6,958 nucleotides of DNA, from NCBI GenBank assembly GCA_036277235.1, contig DASUNJ010000097.1, forward strand, positions 1 to 6,958, in the 5' to 3' direction. This DNA is from DATMER01 sp036277235 (lineage in GTDB: Bacteria; Acidobacteriota; Thermoanaerobaculia; Multivoradales; UBA5704). The stretch's first letter is position 1. Each line of letters opens with the position of its first letter. Positions 1 through 6,539 of this stretch are shown here, piece by piece. The translations under genes were made by a program, and so were the position numbers. The notes under the pieces were generated by a model that saw only the letters and a program-made list of their open reading frames with translations, was not told where the DNA came from and searched no databases.

Positions 1-1203
1 CAGATGGTAAAACCGGCGGGCAAGCCGCTGCAGGTCCTCGCCCGGACGCGGATCGTAGGCCAGGTTGACGACCGGGCGGTCCAGCAGGGCCGCCTCCAGC
101 GTGATGGTCGACGCCAAGTTTACCACCACGTCTGCGTGCGCGACCGAGCTCACCAGCTCACGGTTGTCTTCCGGCGTGGGACAGTAGGCCGCCAGCCGGC
201 CGCTGCCGGGCGCGCCGGGCACGTGCAGACGCACCGACTTGCTCCTGGGCAGGTCGAGGAAGCGCCCGCCGGCGTCTCCTGGGTGGAGGCGGATCAGGAG
301 CTGCGGCCGGTTCGGGAGGCGGCCGGCCTCGACCTCTCCGGCCAGACGGCGGGCGATTTGATGCTCGGCCGGGGCGAGATGTGGTGTGGCCGCGGCATGG
401 AGGATCAACGGCCGAGCCGGGTCCAGTTCAAGACGCGCGAAGAGCTCCTCGCGGCTCCACCGCATCTCCGGCCGCCGGTACCAGTCGAAATGGGGCACCC
501 CTGTTGCCACCACCGGACAGCCCCCGGCCTCGGGGTAGTAACGGAGCACCTCTTCCCTCATGCGCTCAGACCAGACCAGATACCGGTCATACTCGCTGTA
601 GTAGGCGGGCTTCGAGGTCAGATTGTCCCAAGAGTTGATCCAGGCCGCCACGGGAATACCCCTGCGCCTGGCCACCAGGACCGGCGGCGCCTCAGCCGGT
701 TCGTGCGGGACGGTCGAAACCACCAACGCGACGCCGAGCCGGGCGAAAAGCTGCTCATAGACATCGACGTGCGGGTACTCGCAGAAGAAGAGCGACCGTT
801 CCCGCTCCGCCAGGCGGGCCATGGCCGCGGGGCTCGCGAAGAGGGATGCCTCCATCTTCAGACGCTGCAACCGGAGCCGGTCCCGCCACCGCCACCGCAA
901 GGTCTTCCTGTGCTCCCGCTCCCGGAAGCGGCGGGTACCTGTTGCGCTCAGGCGCTCAAAGTAGGCGTTGCGCCGCTCATAGACTCTCCCTTGGGCGCCC
1001 TGCCGCGGATCGAAGGGCAGGAGCGGCTCCACGGCGATGGCATTGCCGAGCTGGCGGCGCAAAGGCTCCACGAGAAGCGGGCTCGCGAGCACCAGCACCC
1101 GTGCCCGCACGAGCAGGCGGGGCAGCACCTCGGTCTGGAGGAAGCTGCGGACTCCCCAGCCCGAGCTGACCAGCAGGGCGATGGTCGGCATCGAATCCGT
1201 CAT
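1..1203 (-). CDS. GT-B-like polysaccharide biosynthesis protein, CDP-glycerol glycerophosphotransferase-like (3' end outside window)
   Basis: The frame is open for 401 codons from an ATG to the left edge, with no stop. The N-terminus TIALLVSSGWGVRSF (7-21) looks like the first strand and loop of a GT-B Rossmann domain. A very basic Arg/Lys/Trp-rich stretch spans about 91-116. INSWDNLTSKPAYYSEYDRY (189-208), then LVWSERM (208-214), TGVPHFDWY (234-242), LLIRLHPGD (302-310), TPEDNRELV (343-351) and VVVNLASTITLEAALLDRPV (359-378) follow. The last blocks resemble the donor-binding half of CDP-glycerol glycerophosphotransferases and UDP-GlcNAc 2-epimerase-like GT-B proteins; SWDN and NLASTITLEA recur in uncharacterised proteins of capsule and O-antigen loci. 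It probably transfers a sugar or polyol phosphate in the cytoplasm, but donor and acceptor are unknown. The ATG overlaps the preceding stop by four bases (ATGA); an ATG four codons in is a possible alternative. Its SD is weak. Confidence 0.8.
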   Translation of the reverse strand, partial: MTDSMPTIALLVSSGWGVRSFLQTEVLPRLLVRARVLVLASPLLVEPLRRQLGNAIAVEPLLPFDPRQGAQGRVYERRNAYFERLSATGTRRFREREHRKTLRWRWRDRLRLQRLKMEASLFASPAAMARLAERERSLFFCEYPHVDVYEQLFARLGVALVVSTVPHEPAEAPPVLVARRRGIPVAAWINSWDNLTSKPAYYSEYDRYLVWSERMREEVLRYYPEAGGCPVVATGVPHFDWYRRPEMRWSREELFARLELDPARPLILHAAATPHLAPAEHQIARRLAGEVEAGRLPNRPQLLIRLHPGDAGGRFLDLPRSKSVRLHVPGAPGSGRLAAYCPTPEDNRELVSSVAHADVVVNLASTITLEAALLDRPVVNLAYDPRPGEDLQRLARRFYHL

Positions 1204-2093
1204 CGGACAGCGAACCCTGCGGCACCACCTGGATCCGTGGAGCCCTCCGCATCAAACCGGCGAGCGAAGATGGAAGCCGGGGTCACATAGGACCAGGTGG
1301 CAAGCACCCGAGCCTGCTCCGTGGCGAGGCCGCCGCGGTGAAAGCCGTAGGTGTCACAGAAGACGAGGGTGCCGGCGGCACCTGTGGCGAGGACCCGGTC
1401 CGCGGCCGGGATGCGCAACTCGATCTCACCCTCGGGTGGATAGCTCGCCGTCCCCGGATCGGGATTGGGAAAGAGGCCCGCCCAGCGCCCGTCTCCGTGG
1501 CTCCCGCAGACGTACTCCAGCGGTCCCGAGGCTGCGCCCACATCCGACAGGTAGAGGAACACCTTGACCAGCCGTTCGTCCTCCGGATCGCGGTGCCAGC
1601 GCTGCGAGGCCTGCGCCTGGCGCTCGACCGGCGACGGAATCGTGTACCAGAGGTCCACGTAGTTCAGCTTCGACCAGAGCCCGAGGTACGAATTCACCGT
1701 CTCGAGGAGCGCCGGAGCCAGGCCGATCCGCAGCCAGACGTCGCTCGCAGGCAGGGACGGCCGTAACTCGTGGAGCTTGACGATGTAGTCCTTGCCGCGG
1801 GTTTTCCCCTCCTCCGGGCGGTAGGCCTCGATCCCGCGCCGCACGCGTTCGCTCGCGATGAAGACGCGGCCCGCCTCGGCCGCCTCCGGCCAGAGGTCCG
1901 GCACCAGCTCGCGCACGTCCGCCAGGGCGAAGCCGTCGCGCCGCAGGTCTGCGACCACCCGTGCCTGGGCCTCGCCCAGGGTGGGCCTCAGCGCCTCGAA
2001 CCGGCGGCGGCTCGCGCGGTTGAGCCACCCCTGACCGTAGCCGCGGTACTTAATGCTGCGCCAGGCGCGGCGGAGGGGAGCAGGTACGTTCAT
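1200..2093 (-). CDS. Phytanoyl-CoA dioxygenase (PhyH)-like Fe(II)/2-oxoglutarate oxygenase
   Basis: The protein has 297 residues from the chosen start. The double-stranded beta-helix iron site is readable: H167 and D169 in QRWHRDPED (HxD), and the distal histidine H252 in DTYGFHRGG. R262, ten residues later in ARVLATWSYV, is the expected 2-oxoglutarate anchor. KVFLYLSDVGAASGPLEYV-GSH (177-199) is the typical PhyH strand and turn region. The family uses Fe(II), O2 and 2-oxoglutarate, usually to hydroxylate; the substrate here is unknown, and a sugar or lipid-linked glycan is inferred from context. The N-terminus (residues 5-31) is strongly basic with many aromatics. An ATG seven codons upstream is in frame, but the inner ATG overlaps the methyltransferase stop (TGATG) and has GAGGAG six bases upstream, so I prefer it. 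The stop overlaps the next start by four bases (ATGA). Confidence 0.87.
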   Translation of the reverse strand: MNVPAPLRRAWRSIKYRGYGQGWLNRASRRRFEALRPTLGEAQARVVADLRRDGFALADVRELVPDLWPEAAEAGRVFIASERVRRGIEAYRPEEGKTRGKDYIVKLHELRPSLPASDVWLRIGLAPALLETVNSYLGLWSKLNYVDLWYTIPSPVERQAQASQRWHRDPEDERLVKVFLYLSDVGAASGPLEYVCGSHGDGRWAGLFPNPDPGTASYPPEGEIELRIPAADRVLATGAAGTLVFCDTYGFHRGGLATEQARVLATWSYVTPASIFARRFDAEGSTDPGGAAGFAVR

Positions 2094-2908
2094 CAGCGTC
2101 TCCTCAGCAGCCACCAGGTGGACTCGACGCGCCGGTTGAGCCAGATCCGCGATCCCTGCCGTTCGAAAAGACTCGCCGCCAGCCTGTGCCCCCAGTGGCT
2201 GACCTTGCCGGCCATCCGCCCGAGCGGGCCGGTCCCGGGCCAGGCCAGACCCGCCTGGCCGCCGGCGGTAAAATGGGTCATCACCTCGCAGCGGAAACCC
2301 GCCCGAACCGCACGGTAGAGTGCGAAATCCACGCTCTCCTCCGTGCAGAAATACCAGCGGTGAGCGTCGCGGTGACGCTCTGGCGAGAGGCCATAGTTCT
2401 TATAAAGCGGGATGCCGGCGCGGTAGGACGGCCATCCCGCCGTCCAGCAGTTCGGAAGGCCGATCAGCACCCACTCCCGCGAGATCCGGAACAGCTCGTC
2501 GCAATAGAAGTGAGGGTCGTAGAGGTGCTCCAGCACATCGGTGCAGACCACGAAGTCCGCCGACCGGTCGCGCAGGGGGAGCGGGAGGCCGGAGAGGAGA
2601 TCGACCTTCACATCCGGGTCTCCAAACAGGTCCAGGCCGACGTAGGGGCCGAGGACCAGCGAGCGGAGAGCGGCGCGGTCACAGCCGACATCCACGATCC
2701 GGCCCGTCATGCGCTCGCGGTGGGCTTCGAAGACATGGCGCTGCCGCCGTTCCCGGCCGGCGATCAGCTCGCCGCTCCGCACCTCGACCCGCATCCCGGG
2801 ATGGTGGGCTTCATGGTCGAGCAGCCCCCACTCGATGGCGCGCTCGAACCCGCCCGAATTGGAGCCCTGCCTGCGGATGCGCTCGACCGATGCCGGCGCG
2901 GTCACCAT
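2093..2908 (-). CDS. Class I SAM-dependent methyltransferase
   Basis: The protein has 271 residues with a Rossmann-type methyltransferase core. Motif I is IVDVGCD (71-77), the acidic residue after strand 2 is D93 in VGLDLFG, and VCTDVLEHLYDP (121-132) is the strand-4 motif. LPNCWTAGWPSY and KNYGLSPERHRDAHRWYF (170-187) match the YGLP..DRHKWFF pattern that I associate with methyltransferases in surface-polysaccharide loci. It should transfer a methyl group from S-adenosylmethionine, probably to a sugar hydroxyl, but the acceptor cannot be read from the sequence. The C-terminus is basic and rich in Trp and Arg (RIWLNRR to WWLLRRR, 254-271) and may contact membrane or a partner. The N-terminal 60 residues are not recognised. 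The ATG overlaps the wzt stop by one base (TGATG), with GGAGG nine bases upstream inside wzt. Placement next to wzt would suit a chain-modifying or chain-terminating role (inference). Confidence 0.85.
   Translation of the reverse strand: MVTAPASVERIRRQGSNSGGFERAIEWGLLDHEAHHPGMRVEVRSGELIAGRERRQRHVFEAHRERMTGRIVDVGCDRAALRSLVLGPYVGLDLFGDPDVKVDLLSGLPLPLRDRSADFVVCTDVLEHLYDPHFYCDELFRISREWVLIGLPNCWTAGWPSYRAGIPLYKNYGLSPERHRDAHRWYFCTEESVDFALYRAVRAGFRCEVMTHFTAGGQAGLAWPGTGPLGRMAGKVSHWGHRLAASLFERQGSRIWLNRRVESTWWLLRRR
2100..2105 (-). promoter_or_regulatory. Ribosome binding site deciding the PhyH-like gene start
   Basis: GAGGAG sits six bases before the ATG that overlaps the methyltransferase stop. The alternative ATG seven codons upstream would place this strong site inside its own coding region, so the inner start is preferred. 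Confidence 0.65.
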
Positions 2909-4158
2909 CAGGGCTCCCCTCCCACCTCGAACGAGTGCGGCACCAGGAACGGGCCGGAGTCCGCGGGCCAGGCCACGCCGGTACCGAAGAAGTCGCCGCC
3001 CGCCACGGTGAGCTCCAGGGCATCCGAGATCCGGTCCTCGAGGTCGCGGCCCGACTTGATCCAGGCGCTCAGGCGATAGGTGCCGTGGTGCAGCGGCAGC
3101 CTCGGGATCACGGCGCGGACCGTGCCGGAAGGGCCGGGCAGCCTGGAGATGCCGCTGCCTGAGCCGTCGTTACCATCGTTGACGAGGATGAACAGCGTGT
3201 CGCCCAGCAGGTTCGTCCAGGCCACGCGGATGCGCGCTCCCTCCACCTCGGCGCCGTCCGCGATCTCATAGTCGAACAGGAGCTCGACGCGGGAGCCCGA
3301 GGTGAGATGGATCGCCGGCCTGCCGTCGCACAGGGCCCGCACGTGGGTGAAGCGGACCCTCCCGCGGCCGGGCCGGCGCGCTGCTTCGACCAGAAGCCCC
3401 TGGGCCGTGGAGCCCGTCTGCAGGTAGCGCTCGATGGCATCCGCGGTCGAGCCGTGGAACGCGACGCGGCCATGGTCCAGGAGCAGCGCCTGGTCGCAGA
3501 GGCGCTCCACCGCGGAGAGGTTGTGGCTGACGAAGATGGCGGTGCGCCCCTCCTCCGCCACCTCGCCGATCTTGCCAAGGCAGCGCTTCTGGAAGGCGGT
3601 GTCCCCCACCGCCAGCACTTCGTCGACCAGCAGGATCTCGGGCTCCAGGTGGGCGGCGACCGCGAAGGCCAGGCGCAGGTACATGCCCGACGAGTAGTGC
3701 TTGACCGGCGTGTCCACGAACTGCTCGACCTCGGCGAAAGCCACGATACGGTCGAACTGGCGGACGATCTCGGAGCGCTTCATGCCGAGGATGGCCCCAT
3801 TCAGGAAGATGTTCTCCCGGCCGCTCAGCTCACCGTGGAATCCCGTTCCCACCTCCAGCAGACTCCCCACGCGGCCGCGGAGGACGGCGCGTCCCCCGGT
3901 GGGCTCGGTGATCCGCGAGAGGATCTTGAGCAGTGTGCTCTTGCCCGCGCCGTTGTGGCCGATCAGCCCCAGCACCCGGCCCTGGCCGAGCTCGAAGGAG
4001 ATGTCGCGCAACGCCCAGAAGGTGCCGGCGGGCTCCGCGGCCGCGCGCGGCCGCCAGAGTCCGGCCAGGCTGTCGCGAAGCGTGCGATAGGTCCGGCGGC
4101 GGGCGCCCAGGCGGTAGCGCTTGGCGAGCGCCTCCACGGCGATGACCGGTTCAGCCAT
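2908..4158 (-). CDS. wzt: Polysaccharide ABC exporter ATPase, Wzt type, with C-terminal glycan-binding domain
   Basis: This 416-residue protein has two parts. Residues 1-250 are an ABC ATPase of the polysaccharide/teichoate export family (Wzt, TagH, KpsT): FWALRDISFELGQG before the Walker A GHNGAGKST (67-75), then GSLLEVGTGFHGELSGRENIFLNG split around 98-121 as typical for this family, signature YSSGM (155-159), Walker B ILLVDE (175-180) with E180 as catalytic base, LAVGD (182-186) and H-loop SHN (211-213). Residues about 260-416 form a beta-rich region matching the Wzt C-terminal domain, with LTSGSRVELLFDYEI, LPLHHGTYRLSAWI and a DAL-LTV-DFFGTG ending. In E. coli O8/O9a that domain binds the finished, capped glycan. 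The ATPase acts at the cytoplasmic face with a Wzm-type permease, which is not in this window. The start overlaps the asnB stop by eight bases and its SD is weak (GGGG), suggesting translational coupling. Confidence 0.94.
   Translation of the reverse strand: MAEPVIAVEALAKRYRLGARRRTYRTLRDSLAGLWRPRAAAEPAGTFWALRDISFELGQGRVLGLIGHNGAGKSTLLKILSRITEPTGGRAVLRGRVGSLLEVGTGFHGELSGRENIFLNGAILGMKRSEIVRQFDRIVAFAEVEQFVDTPVKHYSSGMYLRLAFAVAAHLEPEILLVDEVLAVGDTAFQKRCLGKIGEVAEEGRTAIFVSHNLSAVERLCDQALLLDHGRVAFHGSTADAIERYLQTGSTAQGLLVEAARRPGRGRVRFTHVRALCDGRPAIHLTSGSRVELLFDYEIADGAEVEGARIRVAWTNLLGDTLFILVNDGNDGSGSGISRLPGPSGTVRAVIPRLPLHHGTYRLSAWIKSGRDLEDRISDALELTVAGGDFFGTGVAWPADSGPFLVPHSFEVGGEP
4037..4054. repeat. Perfect 18-bp GC-only palindrome inside wzt
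   Basis: An all-G/C perfect palindrome made of two GCGGCCGC units joined by two bases. It encodes the Ala/Arg/Pro-rich linker near residues 36-41, between the N-terminal strand region and the Walker A block. In GC-rich coding DNA this may be a by-product of Ala/Arg codons. No function is claimed. Confidence 0.6.
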
Positions 4159-5845
4159 TCAGAAGCCCCAGGCTGATCCATTGCCAGACGAAGAAGCTGT
4201 TGTCACCCTCCCCCGCGCAATAGGCCCGCCATTCGCACCGAACTGCTTCCGCGTCGAGCCAGCCGCTGCCGAGCGCGCGCTCGATCCGTGCCGCGGCCCA
4301 GCCGCGAAGCGGACCGCGAAGCCACTCCCTCTGCGGCGTCTGGAGAGGCCGCTTGGGCGCCTCGACCACGCCTTTCGGCAACAGCTCGCCGAGCAGGGAG
4401 CGCAGCATCCATTTCTGCTGGCCGTCGCGGATCTTGCGCAGCGGCGGCTGGCGCAGGGCAAGCTCCACGAGACGATGGTCCAGGAACGGCTCGCGCAGCT
4501 CGGTCGAAGACCGCATGGAGACCCGGTCGTTGAAGCGCAGGGCGCGGGGGATCTTGGTGAAGCAGATGTCGCGGTACTGAAGATTGCGCAAGCTGTCCGG
4601 GAAGGGAGCCGGCGGCTGCCAAGCCAGGGCGCGCAGCTCGGGCGCCAGGCACCCGGGCCTCACGGGGCTCTGCTGCGACCCCTGGATCAAGGGGGCCGAC
4701 CCGTTCACGGCCGTGCGGTAATAGTCGTAGCCCGCCCACTGCTCGTCCATGCCCTGGCCGTCCAGAAGGACGAACACTCCGGCCTCACGCGCGCGCTCGA
4801 AGAGGCGGGCATAGGCCAGGGTGGGCAGGCCGCCAAAGGGCTCGTCCTCGGACCGGGCGACCGACTCGGCCAGCTCCGGTACTTCGCCGGATGAGAGCGG
4901 ACAGACGATCAGAGGGTGGCGGGTGCGGGCCAGCATCTGCTCGACCCAGGGAAGCTCGTCGTAGGCCGGATCGCCGGTCACGAACGTGAACGCGTAGATG
5001 TCGCTCTCCGATCCCTGGACCTGCTGCACTAGCCCGAGCAGGGTCGAAGAGTCGAGCCCGCCGCTCAGATTGATTCCCACCGGCACGTCCGAGCGGAAGC
5101 GCAGGCACACGCTCTCCTCCAGCAGCGACCGGTACTCCTCCCGCACCTCGGCGTCCGTCCGAGGGTCCGGCTCGGTCCCGACGCGGCCAGCCAGGTCGTA
5201 CCAGCGGGAAATGGAAGTCTTCCCGTCCTTCCAGGTCAGGAAATGGCCTGGAAGGAGCGAGCGCACCGATTCCCAGAAGGTCTTTTCGGAATGATCTTGA
5301 AGGCCGTGCGCCAGGTAGGACGCCCACGACGCAACGTCCGGCCGCGCTGCCACGCCGGCGGCGTGCAGAGCCTTGATCTCGCTGGCCAGCCGCAGCGCGC
5401 CGTCCGCTTCGTGGTAGTAGAGCGGCTTGACTCCAAAGCGGTCGCGGGCTGCGAACAGCCGCCGCTCCCGGGCATCCCAGACCAGGAAGGCGAACATCCC
5501 CAGCAGCCGGTCCAGGCAGCCCGCCCCCCAGACCGCGCAGGCCGCGAGCAGCACCTCGGTGTCCGTGCGGGTGCGAAACTCCCAGGAGCCGGCCAGCTCG
5601 GCGCGCAGCTCGAGGTAGTTGTAGATCTCGCCGTTGAAGACGATCCACCAGCGGCCCGACGGGTCGGACATGGGCTGCAGCCCGTCGTCCGAAAGGTCGA
5701 TGATGCTCAGGCGGGTGTGGCCCAGGGCCGCATCGGCGCCGTCGAGGTGAACCCCGCGACCGTCCGGCCCACGATGTCCGAGAGCCGCCACCATGGCCTC
5801 CAGCCCCGAAGCGTCCCGGCCAAAAATCCCCGCGATGCCGCACAT
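4151..5845 (-). CDS. asnB: AsnB-type glutamine-dependent asparagine synthase / amidotransferase
   Basis: The protein has 564 residues with both AsnB domains. The N-terminal class II glutaminase starts at the nucleophile C2 (MCGIAGIFG), followed by HRGPDG (24-29), R45, NGEIYNY (71-77) and D95 in RTDTE. It frees ammonia from glutamine. The C-terminal synthetase domain has the ATP pyrophosphatase loop SGGLDSS (261-267), DEPFGG (334-339), LDGQGMDEQWAGY (361-373), a DRVSM..STELREPFLDH block (440-457), and KRPLQTPQREWL (498-509). It adenylates a carboxylate and amidates it. All catalytic residues I can check are present. The length is close to that of standard AsnB. Homologues are common in polysaccharide loci, where they are thought to amidate uronic or similar sugar acids; context favours that here over making asparagine. 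GGAGG lies nine bases before the ATG, which comes one base after the previous stop. The stop overlaps the next gene by eight bases. Confidence 0.9.
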   Translation of the reverse strand: MCGIAGIFGRDASGLEAMVAALGHRGPDGRGVHLDGADAALGHTRLSIIDLSDDGLQPMSDPSGRWWIVFNGEIYNYLELRAELAGSWEFRTRTDTEVLLAACAVWGAGCLDRLLGMFAFLVWDARERRLFAARDRFGVKPLYYHEADGALRLASEIKALHAAGVAARPDVASWASYLAHGLQDHSEKTFWESVRSLLPGHFLTWKDGKTSISRWYDLAGRVGTEPDPRTDAEVREEYRSLLEESVCLRFRSDVPVGINLSGGLDSSTLLGLVQQVQGSESDIYAFTFVTGDPAYDELPWVEQMLARTRHPLIVCPLSSGEVPELAESVARSEDEPFGGLPTLAYARLFERAREAGVFVLLDGQGMDEQWAGYDYYRTAVNGSAPLIQGSQQSPVRPGCLAPELRALAWQPPAPFPDSLRNLQYRDICFTKIPRALRFNDRVSMRSSTELREPFLDHRLVELALRQPPLRKIRDGQQKWMLRSLLGELLPKGVVEAPKRPLQTPQREWLRGPLRGWAAARIERALGSGWLDAEAVRCEWRAYCAGEGDNSFFVWQWISLGLLNG

Positions 5846-5846
5846 G

Positions 5847-6539
5847 TCAGCGCACCTCCGCGAGGAGCCCCTCGGCTCTGTCCCAGTCGGCCGGCGTGTC
5901 CAGGTTCACGTTGCGCGTTTCGATCATGTAGCCGCCCAGCCGCCGGCCATAGAGGCTGTTGCCCTCCATCAGCACGTCGCGGCGAGCCACGTAGACGGAC
6001 CCCTCGCGATGGAAGGCCGCCGGCAGTTCCTGGCGCCGGGGGATCGGCTGCTCCTCTCCCATGGCGAGCCGCAAAAGGCCCTCGCCGTCGCGGAAGTAGA
6101 CCCAATGAGGGTTGTGCTCCGGCGGCACCGGCAGCACGGAGACGACCGCGTCCAGGCCGGCCGATTCCAGCAGTTCGATGCAGCCGTCGATGTCCTCCGG
6201 CCGGCGGAAGGGGCTCGTGGGCTGGAGCAGGCAGACCCCGTCGAAGCGGTCACCCGCCCGCTCCAGCTCGGCCACCGCATGCCGGAGCACCGGCAGGGTC
6301 GGAGTGTCGTCACGGGCCAGGTCGGCTGGCCGCAGGAAAGGGACCTCCAGCCCGCACTCGCGGCCGACTTCAGCAATCCGCTCGTCGTCGGTGGTCAGCA
6401 CGACGCGGGAGAGCCGCCGCGCCGCGAGCGCGGCCTCGGCAGTCCAGGCGAGGAGAGGCTTGCCGCCCAATAGCCGCACATTCTTGCCGGGAATCCCCTT
6501 GGACCCCCCGCGTGCCGTGACCACGCCCAGGACCCTCAC
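5847..6539 (-). CDS. CMP-sugar synthetase, acylneuraminate cytidylyltransferase family (NeuA-like)
   Basis: This 230-residue, single-domain cytoplasmic enzyme would join a sugar acid (sialic acid, legionaminic or pseudaminic acid, or a Kdo-like sugar) to CMP from CTP, releasing pyrophosphate. The nucleotide-binding signature ARGGSKGIPGKN sits at residues 9-20, the family's GKPLLAW follows at 26-32, and LLQPTSPFR is at 104-112. The C-terminal motif reads NVNLDTPADWDRAE at 210-223; many relatives have D-x-D where this protein has N212-x-D214. I chose the GTG start because it lies directly before RVLGVVTARGG, has GGAGG ten bases upstream and overlaps the previous stop by four bases. The same frame extends a further 116 codons upstream, but that part is out-of-frame sequence of the formyltransferase gene. 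There is no C-terminal SGNH or phosphatase domain. The exact sugar cannot be read from the sequence. NeuA, PseF and LegF are all possible; KdsB is less likely. Confidence 0.88.
   Translation of the reverse strand: MRVLGVVTARGGSKGIPGKNVRLLGGKPLLAWTAEAALAARRLSRVVLTTDDERIAEVGRECGLEVPFLRPADLARDDTPTLPVLRHAVAELERAGDRFDGVCLLQPTSPFRRPEDIDGCIELLESAGLDAVVSVLPVPPEHNPHWVYFRDGEGLLRLAMGEEQPIPRRQELPAAFHREGSVYVARRDVLMEGNSLYGRRLGGYMIETRNVNLDTPADWDRAEGLLAEVR

Noticed and set aside
4..1290. Long + strand open frame of 428 codons
   Set aside because: It lies antisense to the GT-B-like gene and the end of the oxygenase gene. Its translation is Gln/Arg/Pro/Gly-rich with no motifs, while the minus strand shows conserved blocks. 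It is a GC-rich third-position shadow.
2094..2114. Seven-codon N-terminal extension of the PhyH-like protein
   Set aside because: The inner ATG has the better SD spacing (GAGGAG, six bases) and the TGATG coupling seen at the preceding junction.
3307..4176. + strand frame of 289 codons opposite wzt
   Set aside because: It is antisense to all the ABC ATPase motifs and has no recognisable domain of its own.
5243..6520. Long + strand open frame of 425 codons
   Set aside because: It is antisense to the AsnB N-terminal domain and the cytidylyltransferase gene, both with clear motifs. Its translation is low-complexity Arg/Pro/Ala.
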